From positions 1 to 64,000 of the forward strand of contig NZ_QNRR01000004.1 in the NCBI RefSeq assembly GCF_003315205.1: a DNA stretch of 64,000 nt. The letters are read 5' to 3'. Below the pieces are notes generated by a model. The model worked only from the letters and a program-made list of their open reading frames with translations. It was not told the DNA's origin and searched no databases. Numbering within the stretch: the stretch's first letter is position 1; every line of letters begins with the position of its first letter. Origin of the DNA: Roseimicrobium gellanilyticum. Its GTDB lineage: Bacteria; Verrucomicrobiota; Verrucomicrobiia; Verrucomicrobiales; Verrucomicrobiaceae. Below, in pieces: positions 26,640 to 35,583 of this stretch. Position numbers and translations under genes: made by a program.

Positions 26640-27670
26640 GGCTGCTTCGCGGGAGCGGTCGCGGGCTTGGCAGGGGCAGCGGGTTTCACGCCGGGGCCGC
26701 GGTTGCCCACGGGCTCGGCGGTAGGGGTGTTGAAGTCCTCAGGCGAGGGCAGCTTCACCTGTACCATGGGAGTCTTCTCATCGAGGTTTTCGTTGAGCTG
26801 GGCTTCGGTGATGGGCAGGGACTTTACGCCGCCCTCGGGCACTTCCAGTCCGGCAGTCCAGACGATGGCATTGAGCACTACTTTGCGGAAGTCATCGATG
26901 GCCCAGTTCCGGTGCCAGTGGCCGCCGGTGAAGCCCACGCCGCGTCCGCCGTCCGGGCGTTGCATGCCCCACATGAGGGACTGGGGTTTGCCGAGTTCAG
27001 GGTCGGCGCCGTCGTTCCAGTGGATGTAGCGCTTGATGATGGCGCGGGTTGGGGTGGCCTTCAGCAGGGTGCTGTGCACGGGGGGCTCGGGGAAGCGCAT
27101 CCGGAAGTACCACTCGTCATTCACCTTCACCGGGTTCACGCCGCGGCCCACCGGGTGGTCCTTCGCCGCTTCGGTATCGGCATCCCAGTGGGGGTTCACC
27201 GAGTAGCCGCCTGCATAGTATCCACCAATCCAGCGGGTGAATTCCTTGCCCGCTTGGTCAGGGACGACTTCCACGCCGTAGTGCATGCACATGATGCCCA
27301 CGCCCGCCTTGGCCAGTGCATCGACCTTGTCGAGGTGTCCCACGAAGGGATGCTTCCCACCGCCGTCTGCGTAGCAGATCACGGCCTTGGCGCCGTCGAA
27401 GACGGTTTCATCCTTGGGCCAGCCTTCGGTGACCAGCACCACATTCACGGGCAGACCGCTCTGTTCATTGAGAGCACGGGTGAGCAGGGTGCCGCCCGCG
27501 CGGAACTCATGCTGGCCGCTCGGGTGACTTTTCACGCCAGCAATGAGGACAATCTTGGTCTTGGCGGGCGCCTGGGCAAACGAAGGGGAGGGGCAGAGGG
27601 GCGTCACGAGGGCCACCGCTGCGGTAAGCAACGGGAACAGGCTGACGCGGAAAAAGGAAGCGCGGGTCAT
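26636..27670 (-). CDS. Exported ThuA-like domain protein
   Basis: The 344-residue product has a signal peptide (MTRASFFRVSLFPLLTAAVA, cleaved near SFAQ). A ThuA-like (type 1 glutamine-amidotransferase-fold) domain follows: IVLIAGVKSHPSGQHEFRAG, AVICYADGGGKHPFV, GVGIMCMHYGVEVV and HPVGRGVNPVKVNDEWYF. The Pro/Ala-rich tail is unstructured. ThuA proteins are tied to sugar (trehalose) use, and in PVC bacteria they are usually exported and linked to oxidoreductases. Here it is upstream of and overlaps a Fur-family gene, which is an unusual pairing. The frame opens at 27745 but ATG at 27670 starts the signal peptide. Confidence 0.88.
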   Translation of the reverse strand: MTRASFFRVSLFPLLTAAVALVTPLCPSPSFAQAPAKTKIVLIAGVKSHPSGQHEFRAGGTLLTRALNEQSGLPVNVVLVTEGWPKDETVFDGAKAVICYADGGGKHPFVGHLDKVDALAKAGVGIMCMHYGVEVVPDQAGKEFTRWIGGYYAGGYSVNPHWDADTEAAKDHPVGRGVNPVKVNDEWYFRMRFPEPPVHSTLLKATPTRAIIKRYIHWNDGADPELGKPQSLMWGMQRPDGGRGVGFTGGHWHRNWAIDDFRKVVLNAIVWTAGLEVPEGGVKSLPITEAQLNENLDEKTPMVQVKLPSPEDFNTPTAEPVGNRGPGVKPAAPAKPATAPAKQP

Positions 27671-27862
27671 GGGAAACGATGATGCCGAAGGGCGGAAGCT
27701 TTGCAAAGCCAAACGGGGCTGACGGGAGAGAATCGAATGCGGCATCTAAATGGGTGAATGTCTGCGGTTCATTTCAGGTGGGGTGCCTTGGTCCTTGGGA
27801 GGCAGAGGAACCCAATTATCCGGTTCATTGCATTCAGCTTACTTATTGTTAGATTTACGGAG

Positions 27863-29467
27863 ATGTTTAGGGCTGTGGCGACTTCCAATTCTTCCAACGT
27901 GCATGCCACGGCATCCGTTGGGGGGGACGCGACGGCCAAACACCCGCTGCGGGCGCTGCGGAGCATTTTTGAGGTGGACCTCCGTTCGCTCGCCGCGTTC
28001 CGCATCGCGCTGGCTGCGGTGGTCGTTTCGGACTCGGTAGTGGCCCTCACGAATGCTGAGGCCTTCTATTCCGATACGGGTGTCCTGCCGCGTACGGCTC
28101 TGGCGGAGCAGTGGGGTGGTCAGATGATGTGGTCCCTCCATGCCTTGAGCGGCTCGTTGACCTGGCAGGTCGTGCTGATTGTGATGCAGCTCATGGCGGC
28201 GGTTTCCCTCCTTGCAGGGCATCGCACCCGGGTGGCGACTCTCGTGTGTTGGGCATTGGTGGCGTCCCTCGATGCGAGGAATCCGATGATCAACAACGGG
28301 GCGGACAGCATGATCCGGTTGTTGCTTTTCTGGAGCGTCTTCCTGCCACTCGGAGCGCGGTGGTCCCTGGATGCGCGACGCGACGCCAAGCAGGGTGGGA
28401 GCGGAGCGCCGCATCCGGGTAGTACCCTCGTTTCTCTGCCAGCAGCGTGTTTATTGCTTCAGGTGGCCTTCGTGTACTGGTTCTCCGTGGCCTTCAAGAA
28501 CCACGGGGTGTGGTGGAGTGAGGGCACCGCTCTCAGACAGGTGCTGGAGCTGGATTCCTTGGCGAGGCCTGCGGCCGTGTGGCTCCGGGAGTATCCGGCC
28601 GCATGCCGAGCGCTCACCCATTTCACGGTGATATTGGAAATACTCGGGCCTGTGGTGGCCTTCCTTCCCGTGTGGAGGGCGGGGTGCCGGTTCATTGCCG
28701 TGCTGGCCATGGTGGGGCTCCACGCCGGTATCGCTATCTGCCTCGATATCGGCGCCTTCCCTTGGGTAATGATGGCTGCTTGGCTGGCATTTCTACCTTC
28801 GGAGTTCTGGAGAAGATTCATTCGTGATAAACATGTGAATATTCCTAAAAATGAGAATATAAGATGTGATTATCACGTTGGAAAACGAGATATCGTGTTC
28901 GGCTTTGTTTTGAACGGATTTTGCGTGTTTTCTCTTTCCATGGTCTTCCTGTGGAATCTCCGGGGAACCAACTTTGCTTTCTGGGAAAAGGTCTTCCCGC
29001 GCTGGGCGAATCCGGCTGCCATGGTCTTCCGGCTGGACCAGTATTGGACTATGTTCGCGCCCACACCGCTGATGGAGGATGGGTGGTTCGTGCTGCGGGC
29101 TGGGCTATCCGATGGCTCCGAGGTGGACCTCTTGCGTGATGGTGCTCCCGTTTCCTGGGACAAACCTGCGCTCGCCAGCGCCGCCTACAAGGATGCTCGC
29201 TGGCAAAAGTATCAGACGAACCTGTGGATGACCATCCACCAGGTGCACCGCATGCCGTATGGGGACTACGTGGCCCGACGGTGGAATGACTCCCATGGCG
29301 GCCTCAGCCAGGTGGTGGCGTGGCAGCTCTGGTTCGTGCGGGAGATGACCCAGCCAGATGGTACCCGGGGCAAGCCCGAGCCCATCCTTATGGCCCAGCG
29401 GGAAGGGCATCGGCAGACGCCACCTCCGGCTACTTCGGCGTCACCGGAGCAGCCCTTTAGAGAATGA
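27863..29467 (+). CDS. HTTM-domain membrane protein
   Basis: The 534-residue protein has an HTTM domain, related to vitamin-K-dependent gamma-carboxylase, with many membrane segments between about residues 40 and 400. Typical parts are LRSLAAFRIALAAVVVSDSV, the RTRVATLVCWALVASLDARN loop (conserved Arg-Asn before the membrane) and LLLFWSVFLPLGARWSLD. The soluble C-terminal part includes QYWTMFAPTPLMEDGWFVLRA (shown as YWTMFAPTPLMEDGWFV). The role is unknown. Start is uncertain: ATG at 27758 is also in frame. The stretch 28801-28920 (a loop between helices) is AT-rich, 42 G/C of 120 by my count, unlike the rest of the gene. Confidence 0.82.
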   Translation: MFRAVATSNSSNVHATASVGGDATAKHPLRALRSIFEVDLRSLAAFRIALAAVVVSDSVVALTNAEAFYSDTGVLPRTALAEQWGGQMMWSLHALSGSLTWQVVLIVMQLMAAVSLLAGHRTRVATLVCWALVASLDARNPMINNGADSMIRLLLFWSVFLPLGARWSLDARRDAKQGGSGAPHPGSTLVSLPAACLLLQVAFVYWFSVAFKNHGVWWSEGTALRQVLELDSLARPAAVWLREYPAACRALTHFTVILEILGPVVAFLPVWRAGCRFIAVLAMVGLHAGIAICLDIGAFPWVMMAAWLAFLPSEFWRRFIRDKHVNIPKNENIRCDYHVGKRDIVFGFVLNGFCVFSLSMVFLWNLRGTNFAFWEKVFPRWANPAAMVFRLDQYWTMFAPTPLMEDGWFVLRAGLSDGSEVDLLRDGAPVSWDKPALASAAYKDARWQKYQTNLWMTIHQVHRMPYGDYVARRWNDSHGGLSQVVAWQLWFVREMTQPDGTRGKPEPILMAQREGHRQTPPPATSASPEQPFRE

Positions 29468-29484
29468 AGAGCACGGGCTGGGAC

Positions 29485-31071
29485 TCAGCCCCCTTTGCGG
29501 CTCCCGACGCTGCGCTTTCTAGTGACGCGATTCTTGGGCCGCTTCTCCCACACGTTGCCGGAAGTGCCCTTGGTCGGGCGGGTATGTTTGGGGCGATTGT
29601 CGGTGACGTCTTCTGTATCGGCTTTGGCTGCCTTCGGCTTGCCGCCGGGCTTGGGCTTGTCTCCCCGCGTCTTGCCACGCACCTCCCAGGTAAAGGGGAG
29701 TCCGGGAGCGGGCCAGCCGGTGCGGATCACATCTTCCAGGTGGCGCAGGTAGCTTTCCTGGAGCTTGTCCGCGCGATTGGCAAAGAGAACGATCTGCGGC
29801 ACGGGGATGCGCGGCGGCTTGTCTTCCTTTTTGATCGTCGCGTACAGCAGCTTGAAGGACTTGCCGCTGCGGCCGGTGGTACCGGGAGCATTCTCGATCG
29901 CGCGCTGGAGCAGGCGGTTCAGCACGCCAGTGCCGGGCGGATTGGCGGCGCCTTCCTCCACCTGCACCACGGCCTTGAAGACCTTGTCCAGGTGCTGGCC
30001 TTCCTTCGCGGAGAGGGCCACGAAGGGGGCGTGGCGCATGAAGAAGAACTCGCGGCCCGCCTGCTCCATGAGCTCCTCCACGCGATCCTTCTGCCCCATG
30101 CCGGGGTGGAAGAGGTCAAACTTGTTCAGCAGCAGGATGCAGGGCTTCTGCTGCTCCACGATGATGCTGGCGATCTTGCGGTCCTGCATGGTGATGTTGC
30201 TGCAGTCCACCATGAGGAGGCAGATGTCCGCGCGCTTGATGCTCTTGGTGGCCTGCATCGAACTGAAGGTCTCCACCTCGTCGTGGATCTTCGCCTTGCG
30301 ACGCATGCCCGCAGTGTCGATGAGCTGGTACTTCCGGCCGCGGTGCTCGATGGGGATATCGATGGCATCCCGCGTGGTGCCGGCCACGTCACTCACGATG
30401 GTGCGCTGCTTCCCGGCGAGGGCATTTACCAGGGAGGACTTGCCCGCATTCGGGCGGCCTACGATGGCGAGCTTGAGCGGCTGCTTCTTGATGAAGGTCT
30501 CGCGATCCGCTTCCCGCGAGCGAACCGCAGGCTTGAGCTGCAGTCGCTTTCCGAGGAGGCCCACCAGCTGGTCAATGCGCACGCCATGGGCGGCGCTCAC
30601 CTCGATGCTGTCCTCGAATCCGAGCTTGGCGAAGTCCACGCCATGCATGCGGCGCTTTTCGCTGTCCATCTTGTTGATGGCAAGGACGAGCGGCTTGGTG
30701 GTCTTGCGTAGGATTCTCGCCAGTTCCAGATCCACGGGAGTGAGACCGGCGACGCCGTCCACCACGAAGAGAATCAGATCCGCCACGTCCATGGCGAGGT
30801 GCGCCTCCGCCTGCACCTGCTGGTAGAAGTCGTCCTCAATCTTCTCGCCGATACCGCCCGTGTCCATGATGTCGAAAGGCGCGATGGCCTTCGTGCAGGT
30901 GGCGATGAGACGGTCACGGGTCACGCCGGGGCGGTCATGCACGATGGCGATGGTGCGGCCTGCGAGACGGTTGAAGAGGGCGGACTTGCCCACATTGGGA
31001 CGACCCACAATCGCCACCATCGGGGTGGCAGTCGGAAGGGGAGGGGGATTGTCGATGTCGTAGTCGTCCAT
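29485..31071 (-). CDS. der: GTPase Der (EngA), ribosome assembly
   Basis: The 528-residue protein has two tandem GTPase domains: GRPNVGKS (residues 23-30) with DRPGVTRD and DTGGI, and GRPNAGKS (about 210) with DTAGM and NKFDLF. A KH-like domain follows (LLYATIKKEDKPPRIPVPQI, then FANRADKLQESYLRHLED). Der is needed for maturation of the 50S subunit. The last 60 residues form a basic tail (KPKPGGKPKAAKADTEDVTD...KRSVGSRKGG), longer than in E. coli. It lies 89 bases downstream of pgsA on the same strand. Confidence 0.97.
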   Translation of the reverse strand: MDDYDIDNPPPLPTATPMVAIVGRPNVGKSALFNRLAGRTIAIVHDRPGVTRDRLIATCTKAIAPFDIMDTGGIGEKIEDDFYQQVQAEAHLAMDVADLILFVVDGVAGLTPVDLELARILRKTTKPLVLAINKMDSEKRRMHGVDFAKLGFEDSIEVSAAHGVRIDQLVGLLGKRLQLKPAVRSREADRETFIKKQPLKLAIVGRPNAGKSSLVNALAGKQRTIVSDVAGTTRDAIDIPIEHRGRKYQLIDTAGMRRKAKIHDEVETFSSMQATKSIKRADICLLMVDCSNITMQDRKIASIIVEQQKPCILLLNKFDLFHPGMGQKDRVEELMEQAGREFFFMRHAPFVALSAKEGQHLDKVFKAVVQVEEGAANPPGTGVLNRLLQRAIENAPGTTGRSGKSFKLLYATIKKEDKPPRIPVPQIVLFANRADKLQESYLRHLEDVIRTGWPAPGLPFTWEVRGKTRGDKPKPGGKPKAAKADTEDVTDNRPKHTRPTKGTSGNVWEKRPKNRVTRKRSVGSRKGG

Positions 31072-31160
31072 GAGATGCGGGGCGGGGTGGGGCGGGAGGA
31101 GGGAAGTGTAGTATACGCCACGAGGGGCCTCGCGGGCTTAGAAACTCAGGTCTATCTGGC

Positions 31161-31748
31161 TCAGGGGCGGGGGTCGGGATTGCCGTGGCCAGCCGCCTTC
31201 ACCTGACTGATGGCATCCCCGACGTAGATGATGAAGGAAATGACGGAGAAGAGGGTCGCCGCCGCCGCCACCCAGGGGATGACAGGGTGGAGTTGAAGCA
31301 TGCCCGCGCTCACGGTGACAATCTGCAGAAAGATGGCCACTTTCCCCGTCCAGTGGGGCTGGATGCGCACTTTGCCGGCGAGGTGATTGACGATGAAGGC
31401 TCCGATGATCGCCACCACCTCACGGCCGAAGAAAATGACCACGAAGTAGAGGGGAAGCTTCACCGGCCAGTCGCTGAAAGACAGGATCAGCACGGCGGCC
31501 ATCATCAGCAGCTTGTCCGCCAGGGGATCCAGGATGACACCGAGGCGGGAGGTCTGGTTGTAGTGCCGGGCGATCCAGCCATCCACCGCATCACTGAGTG
31601 CTGCTACCGCGAAAACCACGAGCGAGGCCAGCCACAGACGATCGTCCGGACGCCCTTCACGCACGCTGTGGGCGTAGTAGAGGGCGAAGCAGGCAAAGAC
31701 CGGAATCAGGAAAATTCTGCCCAGGGTGATTTTATTGGCCAGGGTCAC
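31161..31748 (-). CDS. pgsA: CDP-diacylglycerol-glycerol-3-phosphate 3-phosphatidyltransferase
   Basis: The 195-residue membrane enzyme makes phosphatidylglycerophosphate. The CDP-alcohol phosphotransferase signature is complete: DAVDGWIAR, eight residues, G, three, D, three, D (GVILDPLADKLL). N-terminal LANKITLGRIFLIPVFACF and several membrane helices agree with PgsA. No ATG is available near this start; GTG at 31748 gives VTLANKIT and normal length. It is probably co-transcribed with der. The 249 bases upstream hold no gene I can support. Confidence 0.92.
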   Translation of the reverse strand: MTLANKITLGRIFLIPVFACFALYYAHSVREGRPDDRLWLASLVVFAVAALSDAVDGWIARHYNQTSRLGVILDPLADKLLMMAAVLILSFSDWPVKLPLYFVVIFFGREVVAIIGAFIVNHLAGKVRIQPHWTGKVAIFLQIVTVSAGMLQLHPVIPWVAAAATLFSVISFIIYVGDAISQVKAAGHGNPDPRP

Positions 31749-31997
31749 GGAAACGTTGGGATCAGGGGGTGTTGTCCATACTCCAAGAGACGGTGGATGC
31801 AAATGGTTGCTGCCCCCCGGCTTCTGTGTCCATGCCCTGGTATCGCGTCTGTCGCGCCCCCCCAGCGGTGAGCGATAGAGGGACCCTGCTGGCAAAGCTG
31901 GCTCTCGTGCCCTATCTTCATGTACAGGGAGCTCCAATACACAGTTCAAGAGGCGATGACATACCTTCACATGGAAAACTGATTCCAGGCACTTCTG

Positions 31998-32384
31998 ATG
32001 CAGTCCCTCATAGAGACCAACGCGGCAACGCTTCGAAAGCTTCATGAGCGGATGCACGAGACTTTTCGGCACCGCTCCGAGGGGAAGGAGGCGCTTGCCG
32101 CATGGGAACGGGCATGCCGGGAGTTTCATGACGGGTACGATGCACTCGCGTTTCCCGGGGGGCTTCGGTCTGGGCTGCGCAGGATCGAGGCAGGGGATAT
32201 GGCGGCCATAGAGACAGCCATTCTATATTTGGAGATACGTCCGTTTTACTTCCGGGCCCAATACAACCGGAACGACTTCATCAGGCTCATCAAGAGACAA
32301 TCTCTCCCAGCGCGACTTCAGCAGAGATTTGAAGCAACGCGGGAAAGGTTGCGTGCGTGGAAACAAGCGGGGCGTCCTTCCTGA
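31998..32384 (+). CDS. Hypothetical helical protein
   Basis: The 128-residue protein begins MQSLIETNAATLRKLHERM and is strongly helical and basic. Visible parts are CREFHDGYDALAFPGGL in the middle, FRAQYNRNDFIRLIKR, and a C-terminal QQRFEATRERLRAWKQAGR. I do not recognise a family with certainty, although the pattern of an Arg/Trp/Tyr-rich fold is found in small conserved proteins. No export signal. It precedes bcp by 114 bases on the same strand. Confidence 0.7.
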   Translation: MQSLIETNAATLRKLHERMHETFRHRSEGKEALAAWERACREFHDGYDALAFPGGLRSGLRRIEAGDMAAIETAILYLEIRPFYFRAQYNRNDFIRLIKRQSLPARLQQRFEATRERLRAWKQAGRPS

Positions 32385-32498
32385 TTGGCTCATGCGCTGT
32401 CCCCTGCAGTCGGCAGCATCTGGTATTCGGTCGGATTGTGGGCAGTCTATCGTGCCTCCATGGTTGCGCGCTTGGGATGCTGGCTGCATGCATTTGCC

Positions 32499-33002
32499 AT
32501 GCCTTCAGAAACTCAAAAGCCCACACCCGGTACTCCTGCTCCTGACTTCACCGCCCCTGTAGTCGGCGGCGCGTATGCAGATGGTGCAGAGCTGTCCCTC
32601 TCCTCCCTCCGGGGCTCGCCGGTGGTGCTGTATTTTTATCCCAAGGATGATACACCCGGATGCACCACACAGGCCTGTGGCATCCGGGATGCGTGGGGCG
32701 TACTCTCGCGAAACGCGAAGCTTTTCGGCATCAGCGGCGACACGGTGAAGAAGCATGCGAAGTTCCAGAAGAAATATGAGCTGCCCTTCCCGCTCATCAG
32801 CGATGAGGATCACAGCGTCGCTACTGCATATGGTGTGTGGGTGGAGAAGGTGCTCTACGGGCGCAAGTACATGGGCATCGAGCGCAGCACGTTTGTGATC
32901 GACAAGGAAGGGGGCATCACGGCGGTGCTGGAGAAGGTGAAGCCGGAGAAGCACGTGGAACTGGTGCTGGAGGCACTGGGGAAAGGGGAAATCACACAGT
33001 AA
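32499..33002 (+). CDS. bcp: Thioredoxin-dependent thiol peroxidase (BCP-type peroxiredoxin)
   Basis: The 167-residue enzyme reduces peroxides with thioredoxin. The start PAPDFTAPVVGG, the catalytic block YFYPKDDTPGCTTQACGIRD (peroxidatic Cys, then resolving Cys five residues later, CTTQAC), FGISGDTVKKHAKF and FPLISDEDHSVATAYGVW all fit BCP/PrxQ. The frame extends back to 32385 but ATG at 32499 gives the normal length. Confidence 0.95.
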   Translation: MPSETQKPTPGTPAPDFTAPVVGGAYADGAELSLSSLRGSPVVLYFYPKDDTPGCTTQACGIRDAWGVLSRNAKLFGISGDTVKKHAKFQKKYELPFPLISDEDHSVATAYGVWVEKVLYGRKYMGIERSTFVIDKEGGITAVLEKVKPEKHVELVLEALGKGEITQ

Positions 33003-33129
33003 CGAAGCAGCAGAGCGATAAGACGGGCTCTTCGCCCCGATGCTGGAACCCTTTGTTGCCTGGCTGCTTTGCGTTTCACCTGTGTGGAATCCCAACACCC
33101 GCTGCTGTGGGGTGTCTAAGGGTGGCATC

Positions 33130-33888
33130 ATGAGTGCGTTTCCAGAGCGGCGCGGGCACCTGTGGTTTTCCCTGATGCTGCCTTTGCTTTTTGCGTGCAT
33201 TCTGCCAGTCGCCTGTTCGCAAGGAGACCATAGACGCGCGGACCGGGACTGGGATACGATGCGCGAAGAAATGGTCAAAAATCAGATCGAAGGACTGGGT
33301 CGTGATATCAGTGACAAGCGTGTGCTGGCCGCCATGCGCTCCGTGCCGCGGCACGAGTTCGTGCCGGAGGCGCAGCGTGGTGAGGCGTATGCTGATACCG
33401 CCCTTCCCATCGGTCATGGGCAGACCATTTCGCAGCCCTACATTGTGGCCTTCATGACGGAGAAGCTGCTGGCGAAGCCCGAGGACCGTGTGCTGGAGAT
33501 TGGCACCGGGTCGGGCTATCAGGCTGCCATTCTCGCGAAGATTGTGAAGGAGGTCTATACCATCGAGATCGTGGAGGCCCTGGGCAAGCAGGCGGCGTCA
33601 GATCTCAAGAGACTGGGTTTCACCAATGTGAAGACCCGCATCGGCGATGGGTACGTCGGCTGGCCGGAGGCCGCGCCCTTTGATTCGATCATCGTGACCT
33701 GCGCCCCAGACAAGATTCCGAAACCGCTCGTGGACCAGCTCAAGGAAGGTGGGCGCATGATCATCCCCGTGGGGCCTGAGCGCGGGCGGCAGAATCTCTA
33801 CCTCATGCAGAAGACAGACGGTAAGGTGACGCCCGTGGCCGTACTGCCGGTCCGTTTTGTACCTATGACGGGCGAGGCGGGGAGGTGA
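33130..33888 (+). CDS. pcm: Protein-L-isoaspartate O-methyltransferase with lipoprotein-like signal
   Basis: The 252-residue protein repairs isoaspartate in damaged proteins using SAM. Visible PIMT motifs are GQTISQPYIVAFMTEKLL, the SAM site VLEIGTGSGYQAAILA, and YTIEIVEALG, followed by LKEGGRMIIPVG. Ahead of the fold there is a hydrophobic signal (FSLMLPLLFACILPVAC) ending in LPVAC, a lipobox-like Cys. If real, the enzyme would be exported or membrane-anchored, which is odd because SAM is cytoplasmic. ATG at 33130 is the first start that contains the signal. Confidence 0.9.
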   Translation: MSAFPERRGHLWFSLMLPLLFACILPVACSQGDHRRADRDWDTMREEMVKNQIEGLGRDISDKRVLAAMRSVPRHEFVPEAQRGEAYADTALPIGHGQTISQPYIVAFMTEKLLAKPEDRVLEIGTGSGYQAAILAKIVKEVYTIEIVEALGKQAASDLKRLGFTNVKTRIGDGYVGWPEAAPFDSIIVTCAPDKIPKPLVDQLKEGGRMIIPVGPERGRQNLYLMQKTDGKVTPVAVLPVRFVPMTGEAGR

Positions 33889-33930
33889 CCCATGGTGCAT
33901 TCCCCATGTGTGGAAATGCACCTTCCCGCT

Positions 33931-34554
33931 CTACCTTGGATTCGTCCGCTGCGCAGGGGAGGGTAACGAGGGTGGCAACCCCGGAATGAAATTGGCATCT
34001 GGAGAGCCAGACGAGGGATTCCACGGGGAGCCGCTGGGAGGCGGGAGCGGTGAGGAGAAGTTCCCGGGCTGGGGCAGGGTGCCGGGAGGCGGCTCGGCGG
34101 TCAGAATGGGTTCCAGTTTGCCGGGCTTCGCGGGTTCCGTGCCAGGCGGTGTGTCCGGAGCCGTACCGGCGGGAGCTGAGCCTGCCGGCAGCACCACCAT
34201 ATCGCCAGCATGCGGCATGCCGTCCACGATGTCTGCGGCCAGAAAGTTCAATTTGCGCTCCGGTCCCGCGACCAGCCGGGAGAGCAGGCCATTGGCGCTG
34301 CGTGTCTCAAGCGGCGTCCCTGCGGCGATGGCGAATCCCTGCTCCATGCGCACCAGCACGAATTGCTGTTCCGGATTCACCGATTCGATGACCCCCACAA
34401 AGGTGTCCCGCGAGGCGTCCTTCTTTTCCTCCTTGTTCCGGTCGCCCTTCTTGGAGCTGCCGATGCCCGCCAGCCCACGCTTGGCCAGGCCACAGCCGCT
34501 GGAAAAAACAGCCAGGCTGGTGAGCAGGAGGGCGACACAAAGACGGGGCATCAT
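33931..34554 (-). CDS. Putative lipoprotein with Pro-rich tail
   Basis: The 207-residue product starts with a lipoprotein signal peptide (RLCVALLLTSLAVFSSGC). A small domain (residues 45-110, DTFVGVIESVNPEQQFVLVR, then EGFAIAAGTPL) may be an OB-like or SH3-like fold. A long Pro/Gly/Ser-rich tail follows (GTAPDTPPGTEPAKPGKLEP). The family is unknown. ATGs at 34554 and 34551 are adjacent; I use the first. It converges on pcm, with 42 bases between the two stop codons. Confidence 0.75.
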   Translation of the reverse strand: MMPRLCVALLLTSLAVFSSGCGLAKRGLAGIGSSKKGDRNKEEKKDASRDTFVGVIESVNPEQQFVLVRMEQGFAIAAGTPLETRSANGLLSRLVAGPERKLNFLAADIVDGMPHAGDMVVLPAGSAPAGTAPDTPPGTEPAKPGKLEPILTAEPPPGTLPQPGNFSSPLPPPSGSPWNPSSGSPDANFIPGLPPSLPSPAQRTNPR

Positions 34555-34987
34555 GAGGGAATGGGAGAGGCGGGCGCAATTCAGCGTGCACTCTCTTTTA
34601 AAAAAAGACCAGTGCCATTGCAAGGGCAATGCATGAATGTCGTCCATCCGCCATGCGGCTCTTTAAAACGTGTCTTTGCTGTTTGTTGCGGCTTAACACC
34701 CGTGTGGGAGCCATGGACTATTCCGCCCTACGACATGCTCTGAATGAACTTGTGAGCCGGTGTCCGGGGGCGCGCATGATTCGCTGTGCTGGTCTGTCTG
34801 GCACGACTTTCCCTGCGCAAAGAGGGAAATCGCCCCCCAACGGCGCGCGGCGTGGCTTTTTCCGCCATTACGGCGTTTTGACAAAAAAGGCTTGCCGTAC
34901 TTGGAGGTGCTTCGCAAACTCGCCTGCGTTTCGTTTCGAGACACAGCAACTCAAGCAAGCAATTCGAACCACAAACCGACCATCCAA
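34555..34987. other. Intergenic region before the DUF5069 gene
   Basis: 433 bases with no gene I can support. A TTGACA hexamer at 34878-34883 could be a -35 box for the downstream gene, but the hexamer 17 bases later (TTGGAG) is a poor -10, so the promoter is unproven. A small palindrome CATTGC / GCAATG lies near 34616. Confidence 0.3.
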
Positions 34988-35428
34988 ATGAGCTCCATTG
35001 TCCCCATGATTTCGTCCGGCGTTGCCGGTCCTCTCGGAGTCCTGCATCTTCCCCGTCTCTGGCAGAAGGCTTCGCTGGAAGCCGTCGGCAAGCTTCATCC
35101 TGACTATCCCGGCTGCGGCAAGGGCTATGACCAAATGGTGCTCGACGGCCTTGGCATCGACCGCGAGGAGTTCCTGGCCTACATCAAGTCCAGCAAGCCT
35201 TCCTATGTGCAGCTCGAAAGCTGGGTGCTCTCCAAGAAGGGCGGCAGCCTCGACCAGGCCGCGGTGAAGAAGCTCAACGACGCCATCAAGGGCTACATCC
35301 ATGATGACGGCACCCGCGCCAGCATCTGCTCCTCCGCCGGTCGTCCTGATGACGGTAGCATCAAGGATGCAGTGAACCTGAACAACCTGGACGACTGGGC
35401 CACCTTCTACAGCGCTGAGCTGAAGTAA
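34988..35428 (+). CDS. DUF5069 family protein
   Basis: The 146-residue protein starts MSSIVPMISSGVAGPLGVLH. It shows the family pattern LHLPRLWQKASLEAVGKLHPDYP, GKGYDQMVLDGLGIDREEFL and a C-terminal LDDWATFYSAELK. DUF5069 proteins are common in Verrucomicrobia and planctomycetes and have no known activity; the fold is probably alpha-helical. It is a single-gene unit ending in a terminator. ATG at 34988 gives family length; an open frame back to 34760 has no similar residues. Confidence 0.85.
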   Translation: MSSIVPMISSGVAGPLGVLHLPRLWQKASLEAVGKLHPDYPGCGKGYDQMVLDGLGIDREEFLAYIKSSKPSYVQLESWVLSKKGGSLDQAAVKKLNDAIKGYIHDDGTRASICSSAGRPDDGSIKDAVNLNNLDDWATFYSAELK

Positions 35429-35458
35429 GCATCCCGCCGTCATTTACCGCGATATTGA

Positions 35459-35491
35459 AAAACCCGGAGCCTTGCGGCTTCGGGTTTTTTG
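35459..35491 (+). terminator. Rho-independent terminator after the DUF5069 gene
   Basis: The stem AAAACCCGGAGCC / GGCTTCGGGTTTT has a TTGC loop and one G-T pair and ends in six T, 30 bases after the stop. Confidence 0.93.
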
Positions 35492-35583
35492 CAAAGCAGC
35501 TTCGACTTCAGTCGAATCAGTGTCGTTGCAGGTCAGTACGGCTGAAGCCGTAGTTACATTATTGACACCGTTGCGAGCTTCCC

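Noticed and set aside
27758-27862. N-terminal extension of the HTTM protein
   Set aside because: The extra residues before 27863 have no domain content. I kept 27863 but note the start is not proven.
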